From: CAZUAQ01 sp964618455
GTDB lineage: Bacteria; Planctomycetota; Phycisphaerae; UBA1845; PWPN01
Reading direction: 5' to 3'
Assembly (NCBI GenBank): GCA_964618455.1
Contig: CAZUAQ010000012.1
Coordinates: forward strand, 62,001 to 126,000
DNA length: 64,000 nucleotides
This document shows positions 34,883 through 44,038 of the stretch, piece by piece (positions within the stretch are counted from its first letter, which is position 1; every line of letters starts with the position of its first letter). The position numbers and the translations under genes were made by a program. Below the pieces are notes generated by a model, which did not search any database, was not told the origin of the DNA, and saw only the letters and a list, made by a program, of their open reading frames with translations.

Positions 34883-34962
34883 GGACGATCCCGGGGATCA
34901 TCCTCGCCCGTCGGGACGAATGCAATGCTCATCGAATGAAACGCGGTTTTCCACACGCACGC

Positions 34963-36831
34963 TTACATGCAGACACCGCCGCCCACCTGGATCTGACCCG
35001 GCTTGACGTCGTCATCGGGATTGTCCGAACGCATCTGCTTGGCGCCCTTGGCGCTCATGCCGCTGCCATCCTTGGGGATCGACCGCCACTCGCCGGCCTC
35101 GCCGTCGGATTGCAGAATGTGCAGGTCGGGAATGTCCACCGAGCCGACCGCGCTGTTCATCACCGCGTTCGTGCCCGCCATCTTGCCGTCCTTCTTGAGG
35201 GCCTCCCCGGCGGCACGTGATTCGCTGATCGACTCGCGGAACGCTTTCCACCGCCGCGCCGCCAGGTTCTTGTAGTCGCCCTTTTCCGCCAGGACGAAGT
35301 CACTGTCCACCGCCATCACCTCGGTGTAGCGAATCGAGTAGTGCTTCAGCCGCTGCATGGCGTCGGCATCGCCCGGCGTAACCTGCGCCAGGTAGGCGTT
35401 CGAGATCTCGCGATCGCGCTGCAGCATCCCGTCGCTCACCTCCTGCCACTCCGCCAGGTCCATGGCCTCGACCTCGTCGGCGAGTTTCTGGTACGCATCC
35501 GAGACCGGCAGCCCCGCCCGGGCGTTCACCCGCCAATGGAGCACGCGCTGCAGCTTGCGGATGTACAGGTCGGTGGCGTCGTCGAACTTCAGGCACGACG
35601 CGCCGAAGTAGTTGTCCATGGCGTCCATCTTGCGATAGTCGATCAGGTCGCCGAGCTTGCAGATCGTGTAGCTCTTCGTCCCGGGGAACGGGAAGAAGAT
35701 CGCCCAGCGCATCCGCCCCGGCTTGATCCGCGCCATCAGGTCGACCGTCTCCTCCATCATGTCGCGCGTCTCGTACGGCAGGCCGAACATGAGGAACGCC
35801 GACGTGTGCAGGCCGTACTCGTGGCAGAGATCGAAAGCGTCGATGATCGCCTGGTTGCTCATGTGCCGCTCGAGCACCTTCTTGCGCAGCGCCTGGCTGC
35901 CCGCCTCGACGCCGAACTTGAGAATCATGCACGGCGATTCCGACAGCGCCTTGGCGATCGGCTCACTGAACGACTGGACGTGCGCGTTGAGCACGTAAGG
36001 CGTGTCCAGCCCCGAGTCGGCGTAGGCCTTGGCGAAATCGGAGCAGTACTCGCGGTTCAGCGTGAACAGATCGTCGTCGAAGATGAATGTTTCAATGTAC
36101 GGGTGGCGCTTCTTGAGTTCCTTCAGTTCCGCCACCATGCGGTCGATCGAGTAGTGCCGCAGGAAACTCTTGCGCGAGTGGCCGCCATCCTCGAGGTAGC
36201 GGTCGGTCACCTCGTGGTTGAAGCAGTACGTGCAGCGGTAGGGGCAGCCGCGCGAGGTCAGCACCGACTGCCAGCCGTTCTTGCGGCCGAGCATGTGCGG
36301 CAGGTCGAAAATCTCGTAATCCTTCGGCGGCAGTTCGTCGAGCACCGGGTACCGCGCCAGCGAATTCGACTTGTACGACCCGTCCTCGCGCTTGATGCAG
36401 AAGTTGGCCACGCTGGTGTAGCTCTCGTCGCCCGCCTGAAGCTTGTCGAGCAGCTCCGGGAAGGATTCATCGCACTCGCCCACGCCGATGTAATCCCAGA
36501 AGCCGTCGTTCTTGACCTCCTCCGTGCACATGATCGTGTGCACACCGCCGACCGCGATCGGGATGGCGGGCAGGGCGTTCTTGATCGCCTTCGCCAGCCG
36601 CAGCGAGTACTTGTACTGCTGCGTCATGACGCTGAACCCGATGAAGTCCGGGTTCCACGCCTTGACCTGCTCGACGATGCTCTCGTCCGTCGGCACGTCG
36701 TACAGCGCCTCGTTGATGTTGATCAGCCCGGTCTCGTGGCCGCGGGCCTTGAGGCACCCCGACAGATCGGCGATCCCGTGGTTGAAGCCCTCTTCCGCGT
36801 TCAGATTCGGATAGATGAACAGCACACGCAT
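34963..36831 (-). CDS. B12-binding domain radical SAM protein
   Basis: 622 residues from ATG 36831, chosen because MRVLFIYPNLN begins the B12-binding fold; 55 upstream in-frame residues are basic and unrelated. Residues about 1-150 are the cobalamin-binding domain and GCPYRCTYCFNH (near 195) is the radical SAM CxxxCxxC cluster site. GVEAGSQALRKKVLERHMS is the usual second motif. The C-terminal 100 residues after about 520 are an extension (ends in GGGVCM) not seen in short members. Such enzymes often methylate unactivated carbons or modify lipids and cofactors; no specific reaction is evident. Unlinked to an obvious pathway here. Confidence 0.87.
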   Translation of the reverse strand: MRVLFIYPNLNAEEGFNHGIADLSGCLKARGHETGLININEALYDVPTDESIVEQVKAWNPDFIGFSVMTQQYKYSLRLAKAIKNALPAIPIAVGGVHTIMCTEEVKNDGFWDYIGVGECDESFPELLDKLQAGDESYTSVANFCIKREDGSYKSNSLARYPVLDELPPKDYEIFDLPHMLGRKNGWQSVLTSRGCPYRCTYCFNHEVTDRYLEDGGHSRKSFLRHYSIDRMVAELKELKKRHPYIETFIFDDDLFTLNREYCSDFAKAYADSGLDTPYVLNAHVQSFSEPIAKALSESPCMILKFGVEAGSQALRKKVLERHMSNQAIIDAFDLCHEYGLHTSAFLMFGLPYETRDMMEETVDLMARIKPGRMRWAIFFPFPGTKSYTICKLGDLIDYRKMDAMDNYFGASCLKFDDATDLYIRKLQRVLHWRVNARAGLPVSDAYQKLADEVEAMDLAEWQEVSDGMLQRDREISNAYLAQVTPGDADAMQRLKHYSIRYTEVMAVDSDFVLAEKGDYKNLAARRWKAFRESISESRAAGEALKKDGKMAGTNAVMNSAVGSVDIPDLHILQSDGEAGEWRSIPKDGSGMSAKGAKQMRSDNPDDDVKPGQIQVGGGVCM

Positions 36832-37082
36832 GCGTGACGAGTCCTTTTCTGAAAGTGGCAACGTCTGTGGGTGACGAGGTTTCCGCGTTTCCGCAGGTTC
36901 CGGCCCGGCATCGACGCGATCGGATCCGCGGCCGCCCTCCCGCGCCGGAGCGTGCAAGCCTCGATCCAATCGGAGCTTAGAGGATAGCCGCCACACCTCG
37001 CCCAGTCAAGATAAATCGCACCCACACGGTACGATTTGTGGCCTGCCATCGACGCCCATTCCCCCACGCCAAAGCCAAAATA

Positions 37083-37145
37083 GACAGGATGAACAGGATG
37101 CCGTTCGGCCCGATAGGATCCTGTGCATCCTGTCAATCCTGTTCA
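37083..37145. repeat. Dispersed inverted-repeat element, copy 1
   Basis: Arms built of CAGGATGAACAGGATG and CATCCTGTCAATCCTGTTCA surround a 17-bp centre and form a long hairpin. The element overlaps the last codons of the leftward gene at 37133. A related copy is at 37878-37947 and a fragment (GAATCCTGTCCATCC) lies near 45510. Confidence 0.75.
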
Positions 37146-37810
37146 TTCCCCTCAGCCGCAGTCAGCGCAACCTGATCCACATCCACCGCCCGCCCGCACT
37201 CCGGACACACGCCGGAGGTGTTGCCGGTCAGATCGTAAAGACAGCCCCGACAGAGCCCGGGGTTTCGCAGGCGATAGAAAGCCGACTTCGCCGACTCCGC
37301 CAGGAAGACCCAAACAACGACGGCGGTCGGCAGCCAGAGTACAAAACCATAGCCCTGTATCGGCCAGGAATCGAGCCACGCCGGCCGACTCACGGTGAAG
37401 CTGTTAAACGGATGCGAGTAGATCTTCAGCGCCGCCAACACCGACCACGGCAGCATAACCACTCCCATCACGAACGCGCTCAACCCGTAGATCGCCTGAT
37501 GCTCCGACCAGCGAAGGCGACTCCCAACCATCACCATGATGATGCAGATCCCCTGGCTGATGACGAAACAGCATATCACGGAGAACACCGCCGCCAGCGG
37601 CAGTGTTTCCAGCGACTCGTTGAGATACGTTCGGAGATCCGGATACGGCTCAGACATGCTGCCGAAAACAGCCGCCAAAGGAAACGTCAGGATCAGCAGA
37701 GAACAGAGATAGAGCAACCTCACCTTCCACATGTCCATCCGATCCGCGCGCACGGCGATCCCCTGCGCCAGCCATCGCCATGTATCGCGGAGGAAACCCA
37801 TGATGCCCAA
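37133..37810 (-). CDS. Membrane protein with C-terminal planctomycete zinc ribbon
   Basis: 225 residues. About four membrane helices (for example LLYLCSLLILTFPLAAVFG, FSVICCFVISQGICIIMVMV) are followed by a zinc ribbon near the end (CRGCLYDLTGNTSGVCPECG). This motif recurs in many planctomycete proteins of unknown function and supports the taxonomic guess. The reading frame ends inside an inverted-repeat element, so the last residues (EGNEQD) are repeat-derived. Another copy of the element is on the other side of the gene. Confidence 0.82.
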   Translation of the reverse strand: MGIMGFLRDTWRWLAQGIAVRADRMDMWKVRLLYLCSLLILTFPLAAVFGSMSEPYPDLRTYLNESLETLPLAAVFSVICCFVISQGICIIMVMVGSRLRWSEHQAIYGLSAFVMGVVMLPWSVLAALKIYSHPFNSFTVSRPAWLDSWPIQGYGFVLWLPTAVVVWVFLAESAKSAFYRLRNPGLCRGCLYDLTGNTSGVCPECGRAVDVDQVALTAAEGNEQD

Positions 37811-37877
37811 ATTGCTCCCCAGGACGTCACTGGATCAGTAGTGGACGATCCATCCTGACCGGTAATTAATCGGAATA

Positions 37878-37947
37878 GACAGGATTGACATGATTTACAG
37901 GAAACCGTTCAGCCATGTCTTCTCTTGTTCATCCTGTCAATCATGTC
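37878..37947. repeat. Dispersed inverted-repeat element, copy 2
   Basis: GACAGGATTGACATGAT and ATCCTGTCAATCATGTC arms form an imperfect hairpin. It occupies most of the gap between two leftward genes and resembles copy 1 at 37083-37145. Confidence 0.7.
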
Positions 37948-37956
37948 GATGTCTCT

Positions 37957-40245
37957 TCAATGCTTTGGCTTCACGTGGACATCGACAGTGGCCCCGTCGA
38001 TCAGCAGTTCCGGCGCGATCCATGGCGCGTTGCCCGGGTCGGCAATCGCCTGCCCGTTCACAACGAGTTGCGTGATCGTCCTCCCGTGCCCGTGGTAGCG
38101 GAACGTGATCCGCCCGCCGCGGTAGCGCATCGACCACGTCGCGCCGTCCAGCGGTGCCGGCACGCGCGGCAGAATGCGCACGCCTTTCGTCGGATGCGCC
38201 TCGACGCCGAACAACGTCATCAGCCCCCATACGTTCATCGCCACGTTCGCCAGGTACGGCTCCTGCGTGCTGCCCTCGCACATCGCCCCGGTGGCGGGGC
38301 CCCAGAAGTACCCGTTCCCCGCTCCCTGAAGCGCGTCGCGCCCGTACTGCTCGAGAATCGCCGTCGCGTGTGCCAACGCCGCGTCCGGCCGAAACTCCGC
38401 CAGCGCCGCCGTGTAATAGCTGCTGTACCACGGGAAGATGCCGCCATTCTCGTACGTGCCGAACTCGTCGTAGAAGTGCGGATAGCCGTATTGTTCGAGC
38501 CACCAGTCCCCGGCGTTGTAATGCTCCGGCGGAATGGTGATCAGATTGCACGGCAGCGAGAAGCCCGTGTAGCCCATTGCTTTCACCGCGCGATCGATAC
38601 CGTCCAGGATGCGCCGCCGTTGCGATTCGTCCGCGAGCCCTTCGACCGCCGCGATGACGTTGGTGGCGGTGAAGAAGTAGTCGTACCGCTCGCCGTCGCT
38701 GTCTACCCACGAGATGTACCGCCCGTGCTGCTCGTCCCAGAAGAGCGTGTTGAACGCCTCCCGGAACCGCTCCGCCGCCGCGCGATACCGCGCCGCGTGC
38801 TCAGTCTCGCCGGCCGCCTCGTGCAGCATCGCCAGCTCGCGCAGCCCCGGGTACGTCAGCACGTTGATGAACGCGTCATATCCGCCCGCGCCGACCACGT
38901 CCCACCAGTTGCAGACATACGCGCCGCGATCGAAGCCCGCCCGGCCGGTGGACGACTTCTCGTAATAAAGGAACGGATCTTTCGTGCAGCAGCGCAGAAT
39001 GTAATCCGCCCACGTCCGCCCGTAATGCAGCCGGCTCAGGTCCCCCGTCCGCCGTGCATAGTCCGCCAGGAAGATCAGCATCGACGCGTTGTTCTCGTAA
39101 AACGCCCCGCGCCCGCCGAAACCGTGCTGCCAGATCAAGCCGTCCGGGTACGTCTCGCGCGCATGCACCGAGTCCAGCGCGTTGGCCATTACGTTATCGA
39201 TAACCGGATCGAGCCCGTAGTAGTGCGCCCGCCCGTGCATGTAATACTCGAACGACACGCTGTGCGCGTTGTGCATCCCCGTGTTGTGCCAGCCGCCGGC
39301 GAACCCGTTGCGATGCGCGATCGAGCCCATGGCGTGCGTGCGATGCAACGCCACCGACCGTTCGCCGAGCGCGGGCTGTGCCGGCGTCTCCAGGTGCATC
39401 GTCTCGGGCCAGGCGTCGCGATCCGGACGGATCACCACGCGCGCATGGAACCGCTGCTGCGCGTGGACGACGTCATCTTCCTTCACACGATTCGTGCCCA
39501 CCGCCACGCGCTCGCTCGCCTTGAACGCGAACGGCGCCGGCGGTAGTCGATTCGGGTCTCGCGGCGCGTCCGGCGTGAGCGTCACCTTCGGCACGATGCG
39601 AAAGTCGTTATCTCCCGGACACGTGATCGCCAGGCCGCCACCGCGCGCGAACTTCACCTGCAACGTCTCGTGCCCGTCCCCGGCAAAACGCAGCCGCACC
39701 CGCCGATCGAGAATGTTGCCGTAGTTGTCGTTACCGCTGTACGTCACGATGGGGCGGTTGATGGCGAACCACGTTTTCGGCGGCAGCAGGTAACCCGAGT
39801 CGAACCGCGCGGCGGTGATCTCCTCGTCCTCGGGCACGTCGAACGCCAGCAGGTTCACCTCGGCGTCGGGCCGCGTCCGGCGATGCACCCGCACGTCCAC
39901 CTGCCACGTCAGCGCGTCGCCCTCGAGGCCGAGCGTCCAGTACACCTCCCACGACGCTGCCCACAACGGGCCGTAGCGCACGCGGCAAGCGTCCGGTCTG
40001 TCTTCAAAAATCTCGACGCCCGCCGACTGCGGAGCTTCCGTCGTCACGAAGAATTCGCGCGTATGGCTGGTGACCCCGGCGAACCCGGTCCACGGTCGCC
40101 ACCGGATCGGCGTATCGAACTGACCGTCCCCCCGGCTCGCCAGCGCCCATTCCTCGACCTGCGAACCGGAGCCTTCGCCCAACCGGAGCTTCAGATAAAC
40201 GTGGTCATTTCGTAACGTCAGCGATTCGGGCGTCTGTTCAAGCAT
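37957..40245 (-). CDS. Six-hairpin (alpha/alpha)6 glycoside hydrolase-like protein
   Basis: 762 residues from ATG 40245; a GTG seven codons upstream is possible. No signal peptide is seen, so it is probably cytoplasmic. An N-terminal beta-rich region (about 1-300) precedes a helical-barrel region with PDGLIWQHGFGGRGAFYENN, DAFINVLTYPGLREL, NAGDWWLEQYGYPHFYDEFG and FPWYSSYYTAALAEF, then a short beta C-terminus (ILPRVPAPLDGATWSMRYRG), the usual layout of GH78/GH94/GH15-like enzymes. I cannot assign the linkage cleaved. It is part of the carbohydrate region to 47.5 kb, but on the opposite strand. Confidence 0.75.
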   Translation of the reverse strand: MLEQTPESLTLRNDHVYLKLRLGEGSGSQVEEWALASRGDGQFDTPIRWRPWTGFAGVTSHTREFFVTTEAPQSAGVEIFEDRPDACRVRYGPLWAASWEVYWTLGLEGDALTWQVDVRVHRRTRPDAEVNLLAFDVPEDEEITAARFDSGYLLPPKTWFAINRPIVTYSGNDNYGNILDRRVRLRFAGDGHETLQVKFARGGGLAITCPGDNDFRIVPKVTLTPDAPRDPNRLPPAPFAFKASERVAVGTNRVKEDDVVHAQQRFHARVVIRPDRDAWPETMHLETPAQPALGERSVALHRTHAMGSIAHRNGFAGGWHNTGMHNAHSVSFEYYMHGRAHYYGLDPVIDNVMANALDSVHARETYPDGLIWQHGFGGRGAFYENNASMLIFLADYARRTGDLSRLHYGRTWADYILRCCTKDPFLYYEKSSTGRAGFDRGAYVCNWWDVVGAGGYDAFINVLTYPGLRELAMLHEAAGETEHAARYRAAAERFREAFNTLFWDEQHGRYISWVDSDGERYDYFFTATNVIAAVEGLADESQRRRILDGIDRAVKAMGYTGFSLPCNLITIPPEHYNAGDWWLEQYGYPHFYDEFGTYENGGIFPWYSSYYTAALAEFRPDAALAHATAILEQYGRDALQGAGNGYFWGPATGAMCEGSTQEPYLANVAMNVWGLMTLFGVEAHPTKGVRILPRVPAPLDGATWSMRYRGGRITFRYHGHGRTITQLVVNGQAIADPGNAPWIAPELLIDGATVDVHVKPKH

Positions 40246-40453
40246 GGATCGGCCGGCTCCGCGCACAGGGCATCACAAGGCAGTGGCATTCGCGTTCACA
40301 ACGAAGCGCCATGATGCTCATGCACAAGCCGGCTGGCAAGGCAGGACCGATAATCACGAAGGGCAGACATGTCTGAAGTGGGGCGGTGCCGCACCAGCGG
40401 GTGAGAGGCGGGCAGGAAGCGGCCGAGCGGCGACGGCGAGGAGCGAGAGCCCG

Positions 40454-40627
40454 TCAGCCATCGAGCATGGCGATTTCCACTTCGCGATACTGACCCTTCT
40501 CATCCTTTTCCAGCGTGATGATGCATCGGCGACCGGCAATGCTTTCGGTGGCGGTGATCCGGCGCCGATTGCGGATATCGATCGTGGACACGACGGGTTC
40601 AGTCTTTTCGAAAGTGGACGTGGTCAT
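40454..40627 (-). CDS. Small conserved-looking protein, unknown
   Basis: 57 residues (starting MTTSTFEK; ends VEIAMLDG). The ATG has a good GGAGAG ribosome binding site seven bases upstream. It is highly charged and without a leader, so probably cytoplasmic. Only weak evidence for translation beyond the start signal. It lies in an otherwise gene-poor interval between 40246 and 41126. Confidence 0.45.
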   Translation of the reverse strand: MTTSTFEKTEPVVSTIDIRNRRRITATESIAGRRCIITLEKDEKGQYREVEIAMLDG

Positions 40628-41126
40628 CTCAGGTTCTCTCCATGTCTCATGGGTTGGTCTGATGAAGATGTCGTCCAAAGGAAGGTCCGACTTGAACGAT
40701 CGTCGCCGGCGGGAAGTGGCATATCAGTATCACAACGAAGAAAAGTAGCCGTGGTCTCTTTTTCGACATGAGGCATTCACCCGATCCGGGTCATCCGCGA
40801 GGAAGGGCATGACGAATCGCCGTCTCCGACGGGGCCGCTTGGAATCGCGAGCCGGTCAGTCGGGCAGCGTGTTGAGCACGGAGCGATAAGCGCCGCGACA
40901 GAAGCAAACCCAAGCCCAAGCCCCTCCATCAACTCGAGGATGATCCATAATCAAGGATCATGCCGGGGACAGAATCCACTCTTATCGGACGATCACGAAT
41001 TTGAAAAAAGTCGGCTGTGAAATGCATGCATGTGTCTTGATGGATACCGCGCTTTCTTCATAATGAAACGAAGCGAACCGGAGGAGCGTGCTCATCCCAT
41101 GACGCCCGAAGCCGCCGGCAGCGGAT
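40628..41126. other. Gap of about 500 bp, nothing recognised
   Basis: No RNA gene, terminator or clear promoter is evident. A run GAAGCAAACCCAAGCCCAAG near 40910 is locally repetitive. A short frame beginning ATG 41100 behind GGAGGAG ends after 24 codons and is not called. Confidence 0.4.
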
Positions 41127-41666
41127 GTGCCCGGTCAGCGTGGCTTGGTGTCGCATCCTTCGTTCATCGCTGACGCCTTGAAGAAAGATTCTGCAGACGA
41201 TCGCCACACGAGGGTCAGGATTTTGAACCGAGTCGGACGAGAGCCCGCCGAAGACGTCAAGAAACGGTTGGTCCATTCGTGCCGCAGCGCCGGATTGGAG
41301 GTCTCCTCCGCGCGCATGTACCTGCGTAAGGATGAGCGCGTCCGCCTGATCATGGTGACCTGCTCTCCCCTCGAGTGGACCGGTACGTATCCGATGATCA
41401 GCGTCTTCACGCTGGTCAACATGGACGGCGAATGGAACGGGCAGGTCGATATCCGGTGCTCGGTCTCGGACGGCGAATCCCCCGCCAATGTCTGGGACAC
41501 CCTCGTCATGCAGGGGCGCAACGGCGTTCCCTTTGAAGATCTCGTCCGGCAGTTGCGCCTGACGCTCGAGGAGCGTGAGCAGGTCATTGCCGCCATCAAG
41601 CTCGGCGTGGAAGGCCCGTACCGCTTCGGACATGCACGCTGGGAAACGCCGGCACTCATGCCCTAG
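41127..41666 (+). CDS. Hypothetical protein
   Basis: Up to 179 residues from GTG 41127; the true start may be further in (TTG codons at the beginning of LKKDSADD and LNRVGREP). It shows a helical N-terminal part, a beta-rich centre (ERVRLIMVTCSPLEWTG, MISVFTLVNMDGEWNGQVDI) and an acidic helix (LRQLRLTLEEREQVIAAIKL). No leader, so cytoplasmic. I recognise no family. Codon pattern favours this strand over the overlapping leftward frame. Confidence 0.55.
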   Translation: MPGQRGLVSHPSFIADALKKDSADDRHTRVRILNRVGREPAEDVKKRLVHSCRSAGLEVSSARMYLRKDERVRLIMVTCSPLEWTGTYPMISVFTLVNMDGEWNGQVDIRCSVSDGESPANVWDTLVMQGRNGVPFEDLVRQLRLTLEEREQVIAAIKLGVEGPYRFGHARWETPALMP

Positions 41667-41794
41667 CTCTGCTGCAGCTTCGCGATTCAACGCCGTACGC
41701 TATCTTCAGCGTCACTCCTTCTCCAATGGTGCACATCTTTGTTCGTTAGCCGTGCACTTGGCCCCGGTTGCCCCCGAATCTACAATGGCCGTCC

Positions 41795-44014
41795 ATGCAC
41801 ACGAATCGCTGGTCGCGATCTGTCCTTCTTGGCGCACTGCTCGTGGTGTCAGGGCTTGCCCGCGCGGCTTCGGCGCAGTCATCGAGGACGGACCCCTCGG
41901 AATCCCCGTTGCGGTTTCTCTACGCCAAGACCTTCTTCCAGACCAACATGGCGCGCGATCCGCGCATCGCCTTCGCGACCGACGCCGTGGTGCTTCACCG
42001 CCATGGCGAACCGCTTGAACCGCTCACCCGCAACCTGCATTCCTGGAAAGTCGACGGCACCCCTGTCGGCCGAATGTTCTTCGCCGACTCCGACGCGCAA
42101 AACGCCTACTGGAAAGGCAAGTGGGACGGGACGCCTCACGAAGACGAGGTCGAACGTAATCGCGCGGGCGAGGTTGTCCTTTGCGCCGGCGTGCGTCCCT
42201 ACATGCTGCCCACCGAAGGATGGATCCGTCACCTCGAAGAGATGACCGATCATTCCATCACCGCCGGCGCCGATGCCATCCTGCCCGAAGAGCCGCTCGC
42301 CCATCTCTATACCGGATATGAAGAAGCCTTCGCGCCGCTTTGGGAGAAGCGCTATGGCCAACCCTGGCGCGGGCAGCACACTTCGCAGGAAGCGCGCTAT
42401 CTCACCGGTCAGCTCAAGAGCGAACTGTACGCCCACCTCGAGCAGCGCCTCGTCGATCGCGTCGAACAGCGCGAGCGCGAACTCGGCCGGACCATCGACT
42501 TCGTGCTGCCCATCCACAGCCTCTACAGCAACATGGCGGGTCAGCTCGTCGCCCCGCTCGGATCGTCGCTTGCCATCGAAGGCATTGACGGCTATGTCGG
42601 CCAGATCTGGACCGGCCCGGTCAACTGGGCGCGGCACAACTTCGATGGCAACTACGCCACCTTCTTCGCCTCGGCCTACGCCCTGTACGACTACTTCACC
42701 GAACTCGTCGTCGGCACCGATCGCAAGCTCTGGCTGCTGGTCGATCCCGTCGAGGACGATCCAAACCACACGTGGGCGGAGTTCGAGCAGTGGTATCGCC
42801 ACTGCGTGGTGGCGGCGCTCATGATGGAAGAGGTCGATGCCTACGAAGTCATGCCCTGGCCCGACCGCATCTTCATGCCCGGCGGAAGCACCGGTGGCGG
42901 CACGCCCGCTCCGGAGCACTACCGCACGATGATCCTCTCGGTCATGCAGGTGATGCAGGACATCCCTCTTGGCGGTGTGTGGATGCACGGAAACCAGCCG
43001 GCCCCGGCCGATCAACCGATCATCGGTGTGGCGGTGGCCGATTCGCTCATGTGGGAACTCGAACCCGCCCCGCGCCTCGGCCCGGTCTACGGCCAGTTGA
43101 TCCCGCTGATCCAGGCCGGCGTCCCGGTCCGGGCGTGCGTCCTCGAGCGCATGGGAGACCCCACCTACCGCGCCGGCTTCGACGTCATCCTGCTCAGCTA
43201 TGAACCGTTCAAGCCCACAAGCCCCGCCATGAATACCCACCTCGCCGCGTGGGTGAGCTCCGGCGGCGCGCTGATCGTCTACGGGGCCAACGATGCACTC
43301 GACGACGCGGACTTGTGGTGGAAGGATGACGATCACGCCACGCCACTGGACGACCTCTTCGCGCAACTCGATCTCAAGCACGAGGAAGGACTGCACAGAG
43401 TTGGTGATGGCGTCGTCATACGCGACAAGATCACCCCGCGCGAATTCGTCCATGATGAAATTGCCGAACGGGCATTGTGGTCGCCCCTGCAGCGCGCGCT
43501 GAAAGCAACGGGCCGCCCGCCCGTCCATCGGCCCGGCTATTTCCACATGCGCCGCGGTCCGTATGAACTCGTACACGCGTTCTCCAAGCCGGTTGATCTC
43601 GAGGGCGAGTTCGTGGACGTGTTCGATCCGACGTTGAAGACGATGCGCGCCTGTCGTGTCGCTCCAGGTGACACCGCGTTGCTGAAGCGCGTGACATTCG
43701 ACCGGTCCGCGGCCATTCGCCCCGGCATCCCAATAGACTTGTCCCCGGTCCTGCACAGCACGCACCTCAGAATGCAGGTCACGATGTCGGCGGAGGGCGA
43801 TCAACCGAATCCGCACCGGTGGACGATCACCATGAAGGGTCCTCTCGGAACACCCGGTGTCCTTCGACTCTGTGCGTTCGGCGTGCCTTGGAAGAGGATC
43901 ACCATGTCCAGTCTCGATGCGCCCATCCGTCCCGAAGATGTCGTCGACGAACACGGCACCTACGGCATCACCTTCCCGAACGTTCCCGAAGGCGTCGTCA
44001 TCGAACTTGAATAA
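41795..44014 (+). CDS. Secreted carbohydrate-active-like protein with amidotransferase-like domain
   Basis: 739 residues with a signal peptide (to about residue 27, LARAASAQ). A region of about 350 residues looks like a TIM-barrel (for example LPIHSLYSNMAGQLVAPLGS, WLLVDPVEDDPNHTW). It is followed by a Rossmann-like segment (FDVILLSYEPFKPTSPAMNT, WVSSGGALIVYGANDALDD), as seen after GH42-type catalytic domains, and a beta-sandwich end. I cannot place it in a numbered GH family. ATG 41795 is chosen for the leader; an upstream TTG is less likely. The next gene follows after 24 bp, so the three genes to 47.5 kb probably form an operon for glycan use. Confidence 0.65.
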   Translation: MHTNRWSRSVLLGALLVVSGLARAASAQSSRTDPSESPLRFLYAKTFFQTNMARDPRIAFATDAVVLHRHGEPLEPLTRNLHSWKVDGTPVGRMFFADSDAQNAYWKGKWDGTPHEDEVERNRAGEVVLCAGVRPYMLPTEGWIRHLEEMTDHSITAGADAILPEEPLAHLYTGYEEAFAPLWEKRYGQPWRGQHTSQEARYLTGQLKSELYAHLEQRLVDRVEQRERELGRTIDFVLPIHSLYSNMAGQLVAPLGSSLAIEGIDGYVGQIWTGPVNWARHNFDGNYATFFASAYALYDYFTELVVGTDRKLWLLVDPVEDDPNHTWAEFEQWYRHCVVAALMMEEVDAYEVMPWPDRIFMPGGSTGGGTPAPEHYRTMILSVMQVMQDIPLGGVWMHGNQPAPADQPIIGVAVADSLMWELEPAPRLGPVYGQLIPLIQAGVPVRACVLERMGDPTYRAGFDVILLSYEPFKPTSPAMNTHLAAWVSSGGALIVYGANDALDDADLWWKDDDHATPLDDLFAQLDLKHEEGLHRVGDGVVIRDKITPREFVHDEIAERALWSPLQRALKATGRPPVHRPGYFHMRRGPYELVHAFSKPVDLEGEFVDVFDPTLKTMRACRVAPGDTALLKRVTFDRSAAIRPGIPIDLSPVLHSTHLRMQVTMSAEGDQPNPHRWTITMKGPLGTPGVLRLCAFGVPWKRITMSSLDAPIRPEDVVDEHGTYGITFPNVPEGVVIELE

Positions 44015-44038
44015 ACCCACAACGCGCGGGGAAACCGA

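Noticed and set aside
35341..36837. Rightward open frame of about 500 codons across the radical SAM gene
   Set aside because: It is the complement of a gene with intact B12-binding and radical SAM motifs.
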